From Marinomonas sp. CT5 (GTDB lineage Bacteria; Pseudomonadota; Gammaproteobacteria; Pseudomonadales; Marinomonadaceae), in NCBI RefSeq assembly GCF_018336975.1, contig NZ_CP025572.1:2198384-2262383 (forward strand): DNA of 64,000 bases, written 5' to 3'. The translations under genes and the position numbers were made by a program. The number at the start of each line of letters is the position of its first letter. The first letter of the stretch is position 1. The notes beneath the pieces were generated by a model. That model had not been told where the DNA came from. It saw nothing but the letters and a program-made list of their open reading frames with translations, and searched no databases. Below are positions 45,024 through 55,322 of this stretch, piece after piece.

Positions 45024-45773
45024 TTATTGTTTAGGGAGTTCCAAATTATGCAGGAGTTCACTTAAAACGTCTTCAGGGTGTTCACTGTCTTTCATTGCAG
45101 CTATTTTTGGAGATAGAATTTCCTTCATTCTGTCTGTAATGAACGTTTTTAATGCATTCTTTTCTGGCCTTTCTGTTGCATCGGATTTAATGTGCGACAA
45201 AATTACGCCATATAGTGTTTGTGCAACACGCATATCGCCGCTATCAAAGTTTTTATTGGCTTGCACTATTTGGCGGTTTATTTGAATCCATAAATTAAGC
45301 CAACGTAAATATTCATAACAGGCTTGATAGTGAGCGTTGCTTATTCTACCTTTGCGGCGTAGGTAAAGTAACATTTTAGCAAGCTTTGTCAGGCGTTCTT
45401 TGTAGTTGGTTTTTTCTTGGAAGCTTAATAACTCTGGCTCTGGGGTGAATTCTAAAGGCTCTTCGTTACGACCTTCTTCGGCTGTGGCTATGCGAACTTC
45501 GATTTTTTCAGGGTCATCTGAATATTGCAGAAGCTCTCGAAGTGTGTCTAGATAGAAATCATAAAGCACATCGGTTGCAATTGTGTCTGTGTTAATGTCT
45601 TTTAGGCCACGGATGTGTTGTTCAACGCGATCGGCTCGGTTTGACAGTTGTAATTGTTTTACGCGACGCTCTGTTATTTCTTTTTCTTTTTGGTGAGCGC
45701 GTGATCCAATGACCACTGACAAAAGTACAATGATGATCAAAAAAGCAATGGTTAATATTTGAAGTGTAGCCAT
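45024..45773 (-). CDS. Unknown membrane-anchored helical protein
   Basis: This 249-residue protein has an N-terminal membrane helix (about 3-22, LQILTIAFLIIIVLLSVVIG), then a highly charged, mainly helical cytoplasmic part with probable coiled coil (KEKEITERRVKQLQLSNRADRVEQ). A central RKGRISNAHYQACYEYLRWLNLWIQ segment looks conserved. I do not recognise a named family. It is divergent from topA, with 190 bases between their starts, and convergent with the neighbouring unknown gene. Confidence 0.75.
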   Translation of the reverse strand: MATLQILTIAFLIIIVLLSVVIGSRAHQKEKEITERRVKQLQLSNRADRVEQHIRGLKDINTDTIATDVLYDFYLDTLRELLQYSDDPEKIEVRIATAEEGRNEEPLEFTPEPELLSFQEKTNYKERLTKLAKMLLYLRRKGRISNAHYQACYEYLRWLNLWIQINRQIVQANKNFDSGDMRVAQTLYGVILSHIKSDATERPEKNALKTFITDRMKEILSPKIAAMKDSEHPEDVLSELLHNLELPKQ

Positions 45774-45963
45774 GATTGTCCTTAAGCGATGAATTCAGTA
45801 TGTTAAATAAGAAATACTAAGTTCCGCAAGATTTAATATGTGAAACAATACAGGGATCACTTGTCATATAAAAGGTGTTTGCTTAATATCAGCGCCCCTA
45901 GAGATTAAACTTCGTGCAACGTGGATTTGCAGACCTACTTTTATAAAAGGCTTACACAGTTCA

Positions 45964-48594
45964 ATGGGAAAATCACTGGTTATCGTGGAATCGCCTGCTA
46001 AGGCGAAGACCATCAACAAATACTTGGGTAATGACTTTATTGTTAAATCGAGTGTGGGACACATTCGAGACTTACCTACAGGTACGACTTCGACTTCTAC
46101 GCCTCAAGAGCGAGCTAAGCAGGCGGCTTTGACTCGAAAAATGAGTCCAGAAGAAAAGCTTGAGTATAAAAGTAAAAAATCTCGTCAGCAGTTGATTTCA
46201 AGAATGGGGGTTGATCCTGAGAGTAACTGGCAAGCCCATTATGAGATTTTACCCGGCAAAGAGAAGGTTGTTGATGAATTAAAACGTTTGGCTAAAAACG
46301 CTGACACCATCTATCTCGCGACCGATTTGGATAGAGAAGGGGAGGCTATTGCTTGGCATTTGCGTGAAGCAATAGGTGGAGATGATAGTCGTTATAAGCG
46401 TGTGGTGTTTAACGAAATTACTAAAAAAGCCATTAAAGCCGCATTTGAAACCCCTTCTGAATTAGATATGGATCGTGTAAATGCTCAGCAGGCCCGCCGA
46501 TTCTTGGATCGTGTTGTAGGTTTTATGGTATCCCCATTGCTTTGGGCTAAGGTTGCTCGTGGTTTGTCCGCAGGTCGCGTCCAATCCGTTGCTGTGCGTC
46601 TTATCGTTGAGCGAGAAAAAGAAATTCGTGCATTTGTTCCTGATGAGTTCTGGGAATTGGATGCCATGCTTGAAACGCCTTCAAAAGACGTAATCAAGTT
46701 TGAAGCCGCAAAATACCAAGATAAAGAATATCGCCCTGTTAATAAATCGCAATCCGATGAGCATGTTGATCGCTTAAAAGGTGCGAAATATCTAGTTAGT
46801 AGTCGTGAAGATAAACCGACTAGCAGTAAACCATCTGCACCTTTTATTACTTCTACCTTACAACAAGCCGCCAGTACGCGTTTGGGTTACGGCGTTAAGA
46901 AAACCATGATGTTGGCTCAGCGCTTGTATGAGGGTGGTTATATCACCTACATGCGTACTGACTCGACAAATTTAAGTGCTGAGGCGGTTGATTCCTTACG
47001 AGACTATATTTTGTCGAATTTCGGTGAGGCATACTTGCCAGCAGAACCGATACGTTACAGCAGTAAGGAAGGTGCTCAAGAGGCACACGAAGCGATTCGA
47101 CCTTCTGATGTTAACGTGCGAGTAGATGACTTACAGGGTATGGAAAAAGATGCTCATCGTTTGTACGACTTAATTCGTAGTCAGTTCATGGCATGTCAAA
47201 TGACACCTGCTGAGTATACATCTACCACGATTACGGTTACCTCTGGCGAGTATGAGTTTAAAGCGAAAGGTCGAATTTTACGCTTTGATGGTTACACTCG
47301 GGCCATGCAAACAGTGGCAAAAAAAGGCGAAGACAATACGTTGCCCGATGTGGGTAAAGGGGAGTACTTAACACTCCAAGAGTTACTTCCTGAGCAACAT
47401 TTTACAAAACCCATAGCTCGTTTTAGTGAAGCTAGCTTGGTTAAAGAGCTTGAAAAACGTGGAATTGGTCGTCCTTCTACTTATGCGTCTATCATTTCTA
47501 CCATCCAAGATCGTGGTTATGTGCGTGTTGAAAATCGCCGGTTTTATGCTGAAAAAATGGGTGATATCGTTACTGAACGTTTGGTTGATAGTTTTAATTC
47601 GTTAATGAACTTTAGTTTTACTGCGCAAATGGAAGAGCAGTTGGATGATATTGCTGAAGGTCACAAAGATTGGATTAAAACGCTGAATGCTTTTTATAAA
47701 GATTTTAGTTCGGTACTTGCTAAGGCTGAAGCGCCAGATGGCGGTATGATGCCGAATGAGCCGACACCTACGGATGTTGAATGCCCAACTTGTTCTCGAC
47801 CTATGCAGATTCGTACAGCCAGTACGGGGGTCTTTTTATCCTGTTCGGGCTATGCGTTACCGCCAAAAGAGCGCTGTAAAGCAACGATTAACCTTGTTCG
47901 AGGCGATGAAGCTGTCGCTGTAGACGATGAAGAAGGTGAATCTAAAGCGCTGATTAATAAACATCGCTGTAAAATTTGTGGTTCAGCCATGGATAGTTAT
48001 TTAATGGATGAGCATCGCAAGCTTCACGTATGTGGTAACAATCCATCTTGTTCTGGCTTTGAAGTCGAACATGGGACTTTTAAAATAAAAGGTTACGATG
48101 GGCCAACGCTTGAATGTGATAAGTGTGGTTCAGAAATGCAATTAAAAACAGGGCGTTTTGGTAAGTACTTTGGTTGCACGAATGAGGAATGTAAAAATAC
48201 TCGTAAGTTGCTGAAGAATGGAGAGGCGGCTCCACCAAAGATGGACCCTGTGCCTATGCCCGATCTAGCTTGTCAAAAAGTAGAAGATCATTATGTTCTT
48301 CGTGATGGCGCAACAGGGCTGTTCCTAGCGGCGAGTCAGTTTCCACGCAAACGAGAAACTAGAGCGCCTCTTGTCAAAGAATTATTGCCTTATATGGATC
48401 AGATAGATTCTAAGTATCACTTCTTTGCGAATGCTCCAGTAAAGGATTCCGAAGGTCGCCCAACGATTATTCGTTATAGCCGTAAAACAAAAGAGCAATA
48501 TGTTATGACGGAAAACGAAGAAGGTAAGCCAACTGGCTGGAAAGCCTTTTATGTTGGTTCTAAATGGGTGATTGAGGAAGGTAAAAAGAAATGA
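45964..48594 (+). CDS. topA: DNA topoisomerase I
   Basis: This 876-residue type IA enzyme relaxes negative supercoils. The TOPRIM domain begins [20 protein letters not shown] with the acidic DLDREGEA motif near 121-128. The nucleophile is Tyr329 in [13 protein letters not shown], and the [12 protein letters not shown] segment follows. The C-terminus carries three four-cysteine zinc modules (starting near [16 protein letters not shown] and CDKCGSEM) and a final Topo_Zn-like domain. The stop codon overlaps the next gene. topA with these two small downstream genes and lexA nearby is the Pseudomonas-like order. Confidence 0.97.
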   Translation: MGKSLVIVESPAKAKTINKYLGNDFIVKSSVGHIRDLPTGTTSTSTPQERAKQAALTRKMSPEEKLEYKSKKSRQQLISRMGVDPESNWQAHYEILPGKEKVVDELKRLAKNADTIYLATDLDREGEAIAWHLREAIGGDDSRYKRVVFNEITKKAIKAAFETPSELDMDRVNAQQARRFLDRVVGFMVSPLLWAKVARGLSAGRVQSVAVRLIVEREKEIRAFVPDEFWELDAMLETPSKDVIKFEAAKYQDKEYRPVNKSQSDEHVDRLKGAKYLVSSREDKPTSSKPSAPFITSTLQQAASTRLGYGVKKTMMLAQRLYEGGYITYMRTDSTNLSAEAVDSLRDYILSNFGEAYLPAEPIRYSSKEGAQEAHEAIRPSDVNVRVDDLQGMEKDAHRLYDLIRSQFMACQMTPAEYTSTTITVTSGEYEFKAKGRILRFDGYTRAMQTVAKKGEDNTLPDVGKGEYLTLQELLPEQHFTKPIARFSEASLVKELEKRGIGRPSTYASIISTIQDRGYVRVENRRFYAEKMGDIVTERLVDSFNSLMNFSFTAQMEEQLDDIAEGHKDWIKTLNAFYKDFSSVLAKAEAPDGGMMPNEPTPTDVECPTCSRPMQIRTASTGVFLSCSGYALPPKERCKATINLVRGDEAVAVDDEEGESKALINKHRCKICGSAMDSYLMDEHRKLHVCGNNPSCSGFEVEHGTFKIKGYDGPTLECDKCGSEMQLKTGRFGKYFGCTNEECKNTRKLLKNGEAAPPKMDPVPMPDLACQKVEDHYVLRDGATGLFLAASQFPRKRETRAPLVKELLPYMDQIDSKYHFFANAPVKDSEGRPTIIRYSRKTKEQYVMTENEEGKPTGWKAFYVGSKWVIEEGKKK

Positions 48595-49058
48595 CCAGTG
48601 CCAGTTTAGCTAGCCTAACCAATCAAAAGTTGGATACGGCAAGACGCTTTATACAGCAAAGTCAGGATTGTAATGAAGCATGGCTGAAGGTTGGCCTTGA
48701 AAGTTCGGCTATTTTCCAATTAAGAAGTGCGTTGAATGGGCTATTGAAAGAAGTCTCCGCTGCCTATTCTTTATCTGGCTCTCTGGAAGTGGCTAAGTTA
48801 TTGGCTGAATCTGAAAAAAAGCAAATGGCTGTGCCAGTGTTAGGTGAGTTAGATGATTTGCTTTCTCGGCAGGATTCTTGGTGCTTTCTATTGAACCAGG
48901 CTTATTTGGTTCAGTATGAGTGTCGCGCTTCAATGTCTATGGTTCAAGCCGATGATTTAATCGGTCGTGGAGATGACGCTGGGGCGTCAGTGAGTTTCTA
49001 TTTGACCAAGCTAGTCGAATTAGTATTACGTTTTAGAGAAGAGTCATCAGAGTATTGA
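48591..49058 (+). CDS. DUF6586-like protein downstream of topA
   Basis: This 155-residue, largely helical soluble protein overlaps the topA stop by four bases (ATGA). It starts [22 protein letters not shown] and resembles the uncharacterised gene next to topA in P. aeruginosa (PA3010, as I recall), now grouped as DUF6586. It probably shares the topA transcript. A role tied to topoisomerase or envelope work has not been shown. Family-level call only. Confidence 0.75.
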   Translation: MTSASLASLTNQKLDTARRFIQQSQDCNEAWLKVGLESSAIFQLRSALNGLLKEVSAAYSLSGSLEVAKLLAESEKKQMAVPVLGELDDLLSRQDSWCFLLNQAYLVQYECRASMSMVQADDLIGRGDDAGASVSFYLTKLVELVLRFREESSEY

Positions 49059-49060
49059 AT

Positions 49061-49321
49061 ATGAAAGAATCCTACCTAGAAATTGTTGAGCTTGATAACG
49101 GCGATATCGTGCTGCGTCCGGCCAGTGAAGATGGTGAGGAAACAGTGCCATTGGCAACGCTTAAAATTTCCGATGACACTCGGTCTTATTTAAAAGATCG
49201 TTATTTTGAAATGGCGAAATGTATGTTTCATGCGGGTATTGATTATGTATATTCAGATGAAGCCTTTCTTGAAGACGAATCAGAGTATCTTGATGACTAC
49301 CGTCCTAAAATTTTACATTAA
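49061..49321 (+). CDS. Small conserved acidic protein downstream of topA
   Basis: This 86-residue acidic protein (KESYLEIVELDNGDIVLRPASEDGEE) resembles the second small gene after topA in Pseudomonas (PA3009, as I recall). It is soluble and lacks cysteine-rich or membrane features. The ATG at 49061 lies two bases after the previous stop; a TTG at 49055 is an alternative that overlaps it. The three genes topA, DUF6586-like and this one form one unit, ended by the 16-bp hairpin at 49354. The function is unknown. Confidence 0.78.
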   Translation: MKESYLEIVELDNGDIVLRPASEDGEETVPLATLKISDDTRSYLKDRYFEMAKCMFHAGIDYVYSDEAFLEDESEYLDDYRPKILH

Positions 49322-49353
49322 GGGTGTGAGATCGAAAGGTGTATAAGGAAGTT

Positions 49354-49390
49354 AAATTAAAGGCGAAGCTCATGCTTCGCCTTTAATTTT
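49354..49390. terminator. Bidirectional terminator between the topA unit and lexA
   Basis: AAATTAAAGGCGAAGC and GCTTCGCCTTTAATTT form a perfect 16-bp stem with a TCAT loop and T-rich tails on both strands. Confidence 0.93.
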
Positions 49391-49417
49391 TACAATATTT
49401 GATAAGGGTTAATCTAA

Positions 49418-50041
49418 TCAAATACCTTGTCTAATTACCCCTACTGATAAACCTTCGATGGCAAAGTCTTCACTTTCTAAATTGACAATAATGTCATCAA
49501 ATTCTTCATTTTCAGGGATTAGACGGACGATGCTGCCTTTTTGCTCGAATCGTTTCACTGTGACTTCATCGCCTATTCGTGCAACCACAATTTGGCCATT
49601 CCGTACCGTGGTGGTTTTATGAACGGCGAGTAAATCGCCTTCCATTATGCCAATATCTTTCATGCTGGTTCCCGAGACAGACAAGAAGTAGTCAGCATGG
49701 GGGGAAAACATACTGGCAGGTATGCCGACATGAGAATGAATGTTTTCTTGGGCTAAAATAGGGTACCCTGCTGCAACTTTGCCAATAACGGGTAAACCTA
49801 GGTCGTCTTTTGATTCATCATTAGAGGCCATATCAATAAGGCGAATGCCACGAGAGGCGCCAGATAGCATCTCTATAGCGCCTTTTTTACAAAGGGCTTT
49901 AAGGTGCTCTTCTGCTGCATTGGGAGATTTAAATCCAAGCCTGCGTGCAATTTCTGCTCGAGTGGGTGGAAAACCAGTTTCACTAATAAAATCGCGAATG
50001 GTTTCTAGAACGTCAGATTGTCTTTTGGTTAATTTAATCAT
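49418..50041 (-). CDS. lexA: SOS repressor LexA
   Basis: This 207-residue repressor has the N-terminal helix-turn-helix ([30 protein letters not shown]) and the S24-type self-cleavage domain. The scissile Ala91-Gly92 is in [10 protein letters not shown], with catalytic Ser126 ([11 protein letters not shown]) and Lys163 (TVKRFEQ). RecA filaments trigger cleavage and release the SOS genes. Two LexA boxes lie in the intergenic region before its ATG and before dinG. No clear Shine-Dalgarno site precedes the ATG. In P. aeruginosa sulA lies between the topA group and lexA; no sulA frame is visible here. Confidence 0.97.
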   Translation of the reverse strand: MIKLTKRQSDVLETIRDFISETGFPPTRAEIARRLGFKSPNAAEEHLKALCKKGAIEMLSGASRGIRLIDMASNDESKDDLGLPVIGKVAAGYPILAQENIHSHVGIPASMFSPHADYFLSVSGTSMKDIGIMEGDLLAVHKTTTVRNGQIVVARIGDEVTVKRFEQKGSIVRLIPENEEFDDIIVNLESEDFAIEGLSVGVIRQGI

Positions 50042-50048
50042 AGGGTAT

Positions 50049-50064
50049 CTGGTTGTTTATACAG
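50049..50064. promoter_or_regulatory. LexA (SOS) box 1
   Basis: CTGGTTGTTTATACAG fits CTG-N10-CAG and lies 8 bases upstream of the lexA start. It is a slightly less perfect match than box 2. Confidence 0.8.
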
Positions 50065-50067
50065 TTA

Positions 50068-50083
50068 CTGTTATTATATACAG
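50068..50083. promoter_or_regulatory. LexA (SOS) box 2
   Basis: CTGTTATTATATACAG matches the gammaproteobacterial CTGT-N8-ACAG consensus exactly. Three bases separate it from box 1. It covers possible -10 elements of dinG, so it should repress both lexA and dinG. Confidence 0.92.
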
Positions 50084-50110
50084 CATTCCTAACTATACTC
50101 AATGATATAA

Positions 50111-52234
50111 ATGCTTTCAGACGAACTAAAAACACAAATTCAACTTGCATATCGAGCCTCTTTGGATGCGAAGTCCCATAAACCAAGGGCTGGACAGCGC
50201 CAAATGATTGGTGCGATTGCTCGTACTTTAGGTAATATTAAACAAGGCTCGGAAGGTGAGCGACTTGAAGAAAAACATGTTGCTGTTATTGAAGCCGGTA
50301 CGGGGACAGGAAAAACCTTGTCTTATTGTCTTGCAGCAATTCCTATCGCTAAAGCACGTGGCCTCAAATTAATCATTTCAACCGCTACGGTGGCGCTACA
50401 AGAGCAAATTTTACACAAAGAATTGCCGGATCTGCTCGAGCATACTGAGTTGAGCTTTAAATATACGCTCGCGAAGGGGCGAGGGCGTTATTTGTGTTTG
50501 AACAATCTTGAGAGTTTTTTGAGTTCTGAAGAGCAAGCTATGGACGATATGTTTGCCGGTCTGTTTGAACAACACTTGCATTCTGATGATGTTAATACCG
50601 TTTTATATCAAGAAATGGATGTTGCTCTGTCAAAAGGGGAGTGGGATGGCGATAAAGATAATTGGTCCGGGGTGGTTCGTGATCAAGATTGGCGTCGTTT
50701 AACCACAGATCATCAGCAATGTACTAACCGTAATTGTGCAAACTATTCAGCTTGCCCATTCTTTAAAGCCCGTGCTGAAATCGAAGTAGCGGATGTGATT
50801 GTTGCTAACCATGATTTGGTGTTGGCTGATTTGTCTTTGGGTGGAGGGGCAATACTTACACCGCCTAAAGAAACAATTTATGTTTTTGATGAGGGGCATC
50901 ACCTTCCAGATAAGGCAATAGGGCATTTTCGTCATGAAGTTCGTTTACAGCAAAGTATTACTTGGTTGCGTCAATTAGAAAAAAATTTGGTGAATTTAAA
51001 GCAGGAACTTACTGATGCCGTAAGTGTAACTGGGCAGTTATTACTTAAGATTCCTCAGCAAATACAGAATATTGTCAACTTTATCCAGTATGCGCAGCAG
51101 GGTTTGGCGCCTTACATCCAAGGTTTAGGACTGGATCAAGAGAATAATCAGCATAGGTTTGAGTTCGGGCTTATTCCAGATGAATTGCGTCAGCTTGCTT
51201 ACAGTCTACAAACAACGTATCAAAAACTATTTAACAGTATTGAAAGTATTCAAGAAGAATGTAAAAAGACCAAGCAAAACGAAGGAATGGGAGTGACCGC
51301 GGAGACCGCTGAAACCTGGCAGCCAATACTTGGGGTGATTCTTGGACGTTTAGAGGTTTGTATTGGTTTGTGGCGTTTGTATTCAACTGTCGATGACCAA
51401 AATTATCCGCCTAATGCACGCTGGTTGATTTTGTCTGGTCAAGGAATGGAACAAGACATTGAACTTGGAGGATCTCCTATCCTAGCTGCGAATACTTTAA
51501 GGCAGCAGTTGTGGGATAAGTGTTTTGGTGCGGTGGTGACTTCCGCGACATTGACAGCGCTGAATCAATTCCACCGTTTTAATATGCGATCAGGGGTGCC
51601 TAGGGAAAGCGAATATTTACGAGTTATGAGTCCCTTTAATTTTCAAGAAAATGGTCTGTTGGTCGTACCGGATATGGAGCATGAACCCAATCGGGTTGAT
51701 CAGCACACTGCTGAAATTGTTGCCTATTTAGATGAGCATGTGAATACGGAGAAAGGAAGCTTGGTGTTATTCTCTTCTCGTCGACAGATGGAAGAGGTGG
51801 CCCAGTCCGTTTCAGCAGGATTGCAGGAAATACTTTTGATGCAAGGTGAGCAGTCTAAGCGTGTTATTTTGGACTCACACAAGTCTCGTATTGATGATGG
51901 AAAAGGAAGCTTATTGCTTGGCTTAGCAAGCTTTGCTGAAGGCGTGGATTTACCTGGCAATTATTTAACTTGTGTGTATATCGCTAAAATTCCATTTGCT
52001 GTACCGGATGATCCGGTTGAAGCGACGCTGGCTGAATGGATTCAGAAACGTGGTGGCAATCCATTCATGGAAATTACTATTCCAGATGCTTCGTTGCGTT
52101 TGGTGCAAGCAACTGGGCGGTTATTGAGAAGCGAAAAAGATTCTGGTGAAATACATATTTTAGATAAACGTTTAAAAACAAAGCGTTATGGATCTCAATT
52201 GATTAATAGTTTACCTCCTTATAAGTATCAGTAG
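50111..52234 (+). CDS. dinG: DinG-family ATP-dependent DNA helicase
   Basis: This 707-residue superfamily 2 helicase unwinds DNA and R-loops 5' to 3' and belongs to the SOS response. Walker A is EAGTGTGKTLSY; the iron-sulfur cysteines are Cys in GRYLCLNN and those of CTNRNCANYSACPF; the DEAH-box counterpart is VFDEGHHLPD; helicase motif VI is VQATGRLLRSEKD. The SOS boxes just upstream predict LexA control. The ATG has no Shine-Dalgarno sequence, and possible -10 elements lie only about 12 to 28 bases before it, so the leader would be very short. Confidence 0.93.
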   Translation: MLSDELKTQIQLAYRASLDAKSHKPRAGQRQMIGAIARTLGNIKQGSEGERLEEKHVAVIEAGTGTGKTLSYCLAAIPIAKARGLKLIISTATVALQEQILHKELPDLLEHTELSFKYTLAKGRGRYLCLNNLESFLSSEEQAMDDMFAGLFEQHLHSDDVNTVLYQEMDVALSKGEWDGDKDNWSGVVRDQDWRRLTTDHQQCTNRNCANYSACPFFKARAEIEVADVIVANHDLVLADLSLGGGAILTPPKETIYVFDEGHHLPDKAIGHFRHEVRLQQSITWLRQLEKNLVNLKQELTDAVSVTGQLLLKIPQQIQNIVNFIQYAQQGLAPYIQGLGLDQENNQHRFEFGLIPDELRQLAYSLQTTYQKLFNSIESIQEECKKTKQNEGMGVTAETAETWQPILGVILGRLEVCIGLWRLYSTVDDQNYPPNARWLILSGQGMEQDIELGGSPILAANTLRQQLWDKCFGAVVTSATLTALNQFHRFNMRSGVPRESEYLRVMSPFNFQENGLLVVPDMEHEPNRVDQHTAEIVAYLDEHVNTEKGSLVLFSSRRQMEEVAQSVSAGLQEILLMQGEQSKRVILDSHKSRIDDGKGSLLLGLASFAEGVDLPGNYLTCVYIAKIPFAVPDDPVEATLAEWIQKRGGNPFMEITIPDASLRLVQATGRLLRSEKDSGEIHILDKRLKTKRYGSQLINSLPPYKYQ

Positions 52235-52411
52235 TCAGGGAGGTAGGTTTATTAATCCTCAATCTTTCAGAGAAGTGGTTAAATAAAACGTTATTCTGAA
52301 AAAATAGTAGGGCATAACCCAAAAGCCTGCACTCTCTTTCAATAACGAATTTTTATTCGCCCTCAAGAAAGAGAACTTATTCGTATCCTTCCTAGGCTTA
52401 ACAAAGCGGAA

Positions 52412-52453
52412 GCAAGGGGTGATAAAGCTTTACCAATTAGGTACACTCCTTGC
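52412..52453 (+). promoter_or_regulatory. Structured leader element before rhlB
   Basis: GCAAGGGGTG and CACTCCTTGC pair over 10 positions (one G-U), followed inside by a TACC/GGTA stem with an AATTA loop and a 9-base bulge. There is no T run, so it is not a standard terminator. It lies 46 bases before the rhlB ATG. The rest of the 52235-52499 gap shows nothing I can name. Confidence 0.4.
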
Positions 52454-52499
52454 TCAGATTATTAACCTCAAATCACAATAGAAGCGTATAGATTCCAAT

Positions 52500-53834
52500 A
52501 TGGAAAAACAAACTCAAGAAGCTCCAGCAGAAATCACTACAAAACCTAAGCGTACTCGTCGCCCTAATAAGCGTCCAAAAAATAATGATGATGCTCAATC
52601 ACGTCCTGAAGCTAAGGCCACTGAGAATACAAACGCTAAGGTTTGGTCTATAGAAGACTTTCCGGTTGCTGAAGTTGAAGGCAAGATGCGCTTCCATGAT
52701 TTGAACCTTCCTGACCGAGTTATTAAGTCTATTGCCGAAATGGGCTTTGAATATTGCAGTGAGATCCAGGCCGAAACGTTACCAACGACTTTGTTGGGTT
52801 ACGATATAATTGGTCAGGCTCAAACAGGGACAGGGAAAACAGCGGCTTTTTTGATAGCCATGATCAGTGATTTTCTTGATTACCCTTTGGAAGAAAAGCG
52901 AGCCAATAATTTTGCCCGAGGTTTAATTATTGCACCGACGCGTGAGTTGGCAATACAAATCGCCGATGAAGCAGTCAAACTAACATCAAATTGTCATTTG
53001 AACGTAGTGACCTTAGTTGGAGGTTTAAGTTACGAAAAGCAAAAGATCGCCCTAGCAACTGAAAATGTTGATATTTTGGTTGCTACTCCAGGACGACTGT
53101 TAGATTTTGCTCGTAGTCGTAAAGTGCAGCTGGGCAAAGTAGAGTGTTTAGTATTGGATGAAGCTGACCGTATGTTGTCTATGGGCTTTATTCCTGATGT
53201 GAAAAGTATTATTCGCATGACTCCGCATAAAGAAACAAGGCAAACAATGTTGTTTAGTGCGACCTTTCCAAAAGATATTCAAGCATTGGCTCAGCAATGG
53301 ACTTATTTCCCGAAAGAAGTGTCGGTTGTTCCAAAGGAAGCGACGAATCAAAATATCGATCAGGTTATCTATACTGTTGAAGCGGATCAAAAGTGGCCAG
53401 TATTGCAGCAATTGATTGAAAAGAATGGTGGTCAGCGTACTATTATTTTTGCAAATCGTCGTGATGAAACTCGTGATTTGTACGAACGTTTACGTAAAGC
53501 TAATATCAATTGTGCGATTTTATCAGGTGAAGTCGCCCAAGATAAGCGCGTAAAAACATTAAAGAACTTTAAAGATGGCGCTATCCAAGTACTCGTGGCA
53601 ACGGATGTTGCTGGTCGAGGTATCCACGTAGATAACGTCGAGTTAGTTGTTAATTATTCACTACCAGAAGATCCTGAGGATTACGTGCACCGCATTGGTC
53701 GAACTGGTCGCGGTGGCGAAACTGGAAAATCGGTAAGTTTTGCAAGTGAAGATGATGCTTTCATGATTCCTGAAATTGAAAGGGTCGTAGGTGAGAGTAT
53801 TCGCTGTGAATACATGGTTGATAGCTCTCTATAA
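52500..53834 (+). CDS. rhlB: DEAD-box RNA helicase RhlB
   Basis: This 444-residue helicase has a basic N-terminal extension (KPKRTRRPNKRPKNN, about 15-30), the Q motif around MRFHDLNLPDRV, Walker A AQTGTGKTAAF, PTRELAIQ, DEAD in LVLDEADRMLSMGF, SAT, and the C-terminal HRIGRTGRGGETG motif VI. It resembles P. aeruginosa RhlB over its length. RhlB unwinds structured mRNA for PNPase in the RNase E degradosome. The nearby rraA, an RNase E regulator, is about 49 kb away and not linked. A structured leader precedes it. Confidence 0.9.
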   Translation: MEKQTQEAPAEITTKPKRTRRPNKRPKNNDDAQSRPEAKATENTNAKVWSIEDFPVAEVEGKMRFHDLNLPDRVIKSIAEMGFEYCSEIQAETLPTTLLGYDIIGQAQTGTGKTAAFLIAMISDFLDYPLEEKRANNFARGLIIAPTRELAIQIADEAVKLTSNCHLNVVTLVGGLSYEKQKIALATENVDILVATPGRLLDFARSRKVQLGKVECLVLDEADRMLSMGFIPDVKSIIRMTPHKETRQTMLFSATFPKDIQALAQQWTYFPKEVSVVPKEATNQNIDQVIYTVEADQKWPVLQQLIEKNGGQRTIIFANRRDETRDLYERLRKANINCAILSGEVAQDKRVKTLKNFKDGAIQVLVATDVAGRGIHVDNVELVVNYSLPEDPEDYVHRIGRTGRGGETGKSVSFASEDDAFMIPEIERVVGESIRCEYMVDSSL

Positions 53835-53860
53835 AACGCTTACTTTTTAAGTGAGATAAT

Positions 53861-55282
53861 ATGTATTTAGAGCACCATTTTGCAAACTTGGGTGAGGCCT
53901 TTTATTCGAAGGGCCTTATCCAACCACTTCTTGAGCAGCGGCTGGTTGAGTTTAATCAGTCTCTTGCTGCCTTTCTGTCTATTGATATTAAATCTAATGA
54001 TACCAAGCGTATCTTAAGTGGTGAAGAGCCTCTTTCTTCCAGTCTAAGTATGGTTTATGCGGGCCATCAATTTGGTGGTTTCTCGCCTCAATTGGGCGAT
54101 GGCAGGGGGATTCTTTTAGGTGAGGTTCGTGGTCAAGACGGGCTTTTGTATGACTTGCATATGAAAGGAGCTGGACCGACGCCTTATTCTCGCCGTGGTG
54201 ATGGTCGTGCTGTTTTGCGTTCATGTATACGTGAATATTTGGCCAGTGAAGCAATGGCGGCTTTGTCTATCCCTTCTTCACGTGCTTTGGCGTTATATGA
54301 TAGCCGTGAGGCCGTGTATCGAGAAACACCAGAACCAGGAGCTATGTTGCTTAGAGTGGCGCAAGGGCATATTCGTTTTGGTCATTTTGAATACTTTTTT
54401 TATCAGGGCAAGCATGCTGAGTTGGACCAGCTCATTGATTATTGCCTTGAGCATTATTATCCAGATTGTTTAGACACAGATTCACCTATAGAAAGTATGT
54501 TAATTGAGGTGGTAAAGCGTACCGCTCGAATGATTGCTCAATGGCAAGCCGTTGGTTTTCAGCATGGTGTTATGAATACGGATAATTTTTCTTTTACTGG
54601 AGAGAGTATTGATTATGGTCCATACGGCTTTATGGAAGAGTATCAGCCGAATTGGGTATGCAATCACTCTGATTATGAAGGTCGTTATGCGTTTTCTCGA
54701 CAGCCGGGTGTTGGCTTATGGAATTTAAATTGTTTGATGAGATGCTTTTCCAAGCATCTAGAAAGGGATCGGTTGATTGCTATTTTGCAGCGCTATGAAC
54801 TGGAGCTGCAGTCTCACTATGACTCGCTTATGATGAATAAAATAGGCTTGCACGATGAGCAAGATCTGCAGGTGTTGTTACCACAACTATTTACGATTCT
54901 GGAAGCGGAAAAAATGGATTACACGGTATTCTTTCGTTTATTAAGTCATTATCAGCAAGGGGATTTTAATCTTTTGCTTGATGAGGTGGTTGATCGTGAG
55001 CGCTTGTCTGTATGGCTTGAAAATTATGAAGTGGCACGTAATAAGCACAACTTATCTTGGTCTCAGGTCAGTGACGCTATGTTGGCCGTTAATCCTAAAT
55101 TTATATTAAGAAATTATTTAGCGCATGATGTGATTTTGGCCGCAGAGCAAGGTGATTATTTGCCGTTTCGACGTTTGTTGAATGTTTTAAACCATCCATT
55201 TGATGAACATGTAGAGTCAAACGAACTAGCACAAAGATCGCCAGAATGGGCTAAATCGTTAGAAGTTAGTTGCTCTTCTTAG
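53861..55282 (+). CDS. selO: Protein adenylyltransferase SelO (YdiU)
   Basis: This 473-residue pseudokinase-fold enzyme transfers AMP to Ser, Thr and Tyr of proteins, with a flipped ATP. GHQFGGFSPQLGDGRGILLGEV, the YSRRGDGRAVLRSCIREYL stretch and HGVMNTDNFS are hallmarks. The C-terminus ends in LEVSCSS, the position where eukaryotic SelO has selenocysteine and E. coli has CSS. It starts 26 bases after rhlB but is probably an independent function in oxidative stress. Length is typical (about 480). Confidence 0.93.
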   Translation: MYLEHHFANLGEAFYSKGLIQPLLEQRLVEFNQSLAAFLSIDIKSNDTKRILSGEEPLSSSLSMVYAGHQFGGFSPQLGDGRGILLGEVRGQDGLLYDLHMKGAGPTPYSRRGDGRAVLRSCIREYLASEAMAALSIPSSRALALYDSREAVYRETPEPGAMLLRVAQGHIRFGHFEYFFYQGKHAELDQLIDYCLEHYYPDCLDTDSPIESMLIEVVKRTARMIAQWQAVGFQHGVMNTDNFSFTGESIDYGPYGFMEEYQPNWVCNHSDYEGRYAFSRQPGVGLWNLNCLMRCFSKHLERDRLIAILQRYELELQSHYDSLMMNKIGLHDEQDLQVLLPQLFTILEAEKMDYTVFFRLLSHYQQGDFNLLLDEVVDRERLSVWLENYEVARNKHNLSWSQVSDAMLAVNPKFILRNYLAHDVILAAEQGDYLPFRRLLNVLNHPFDEHVESNELAQRSPEWAKSLEVSCSS

Positions 55283-55322
55283 TATTTTAAAGACAATAAT
55301 TTTTAAAAGAGAAATAGTCAGT

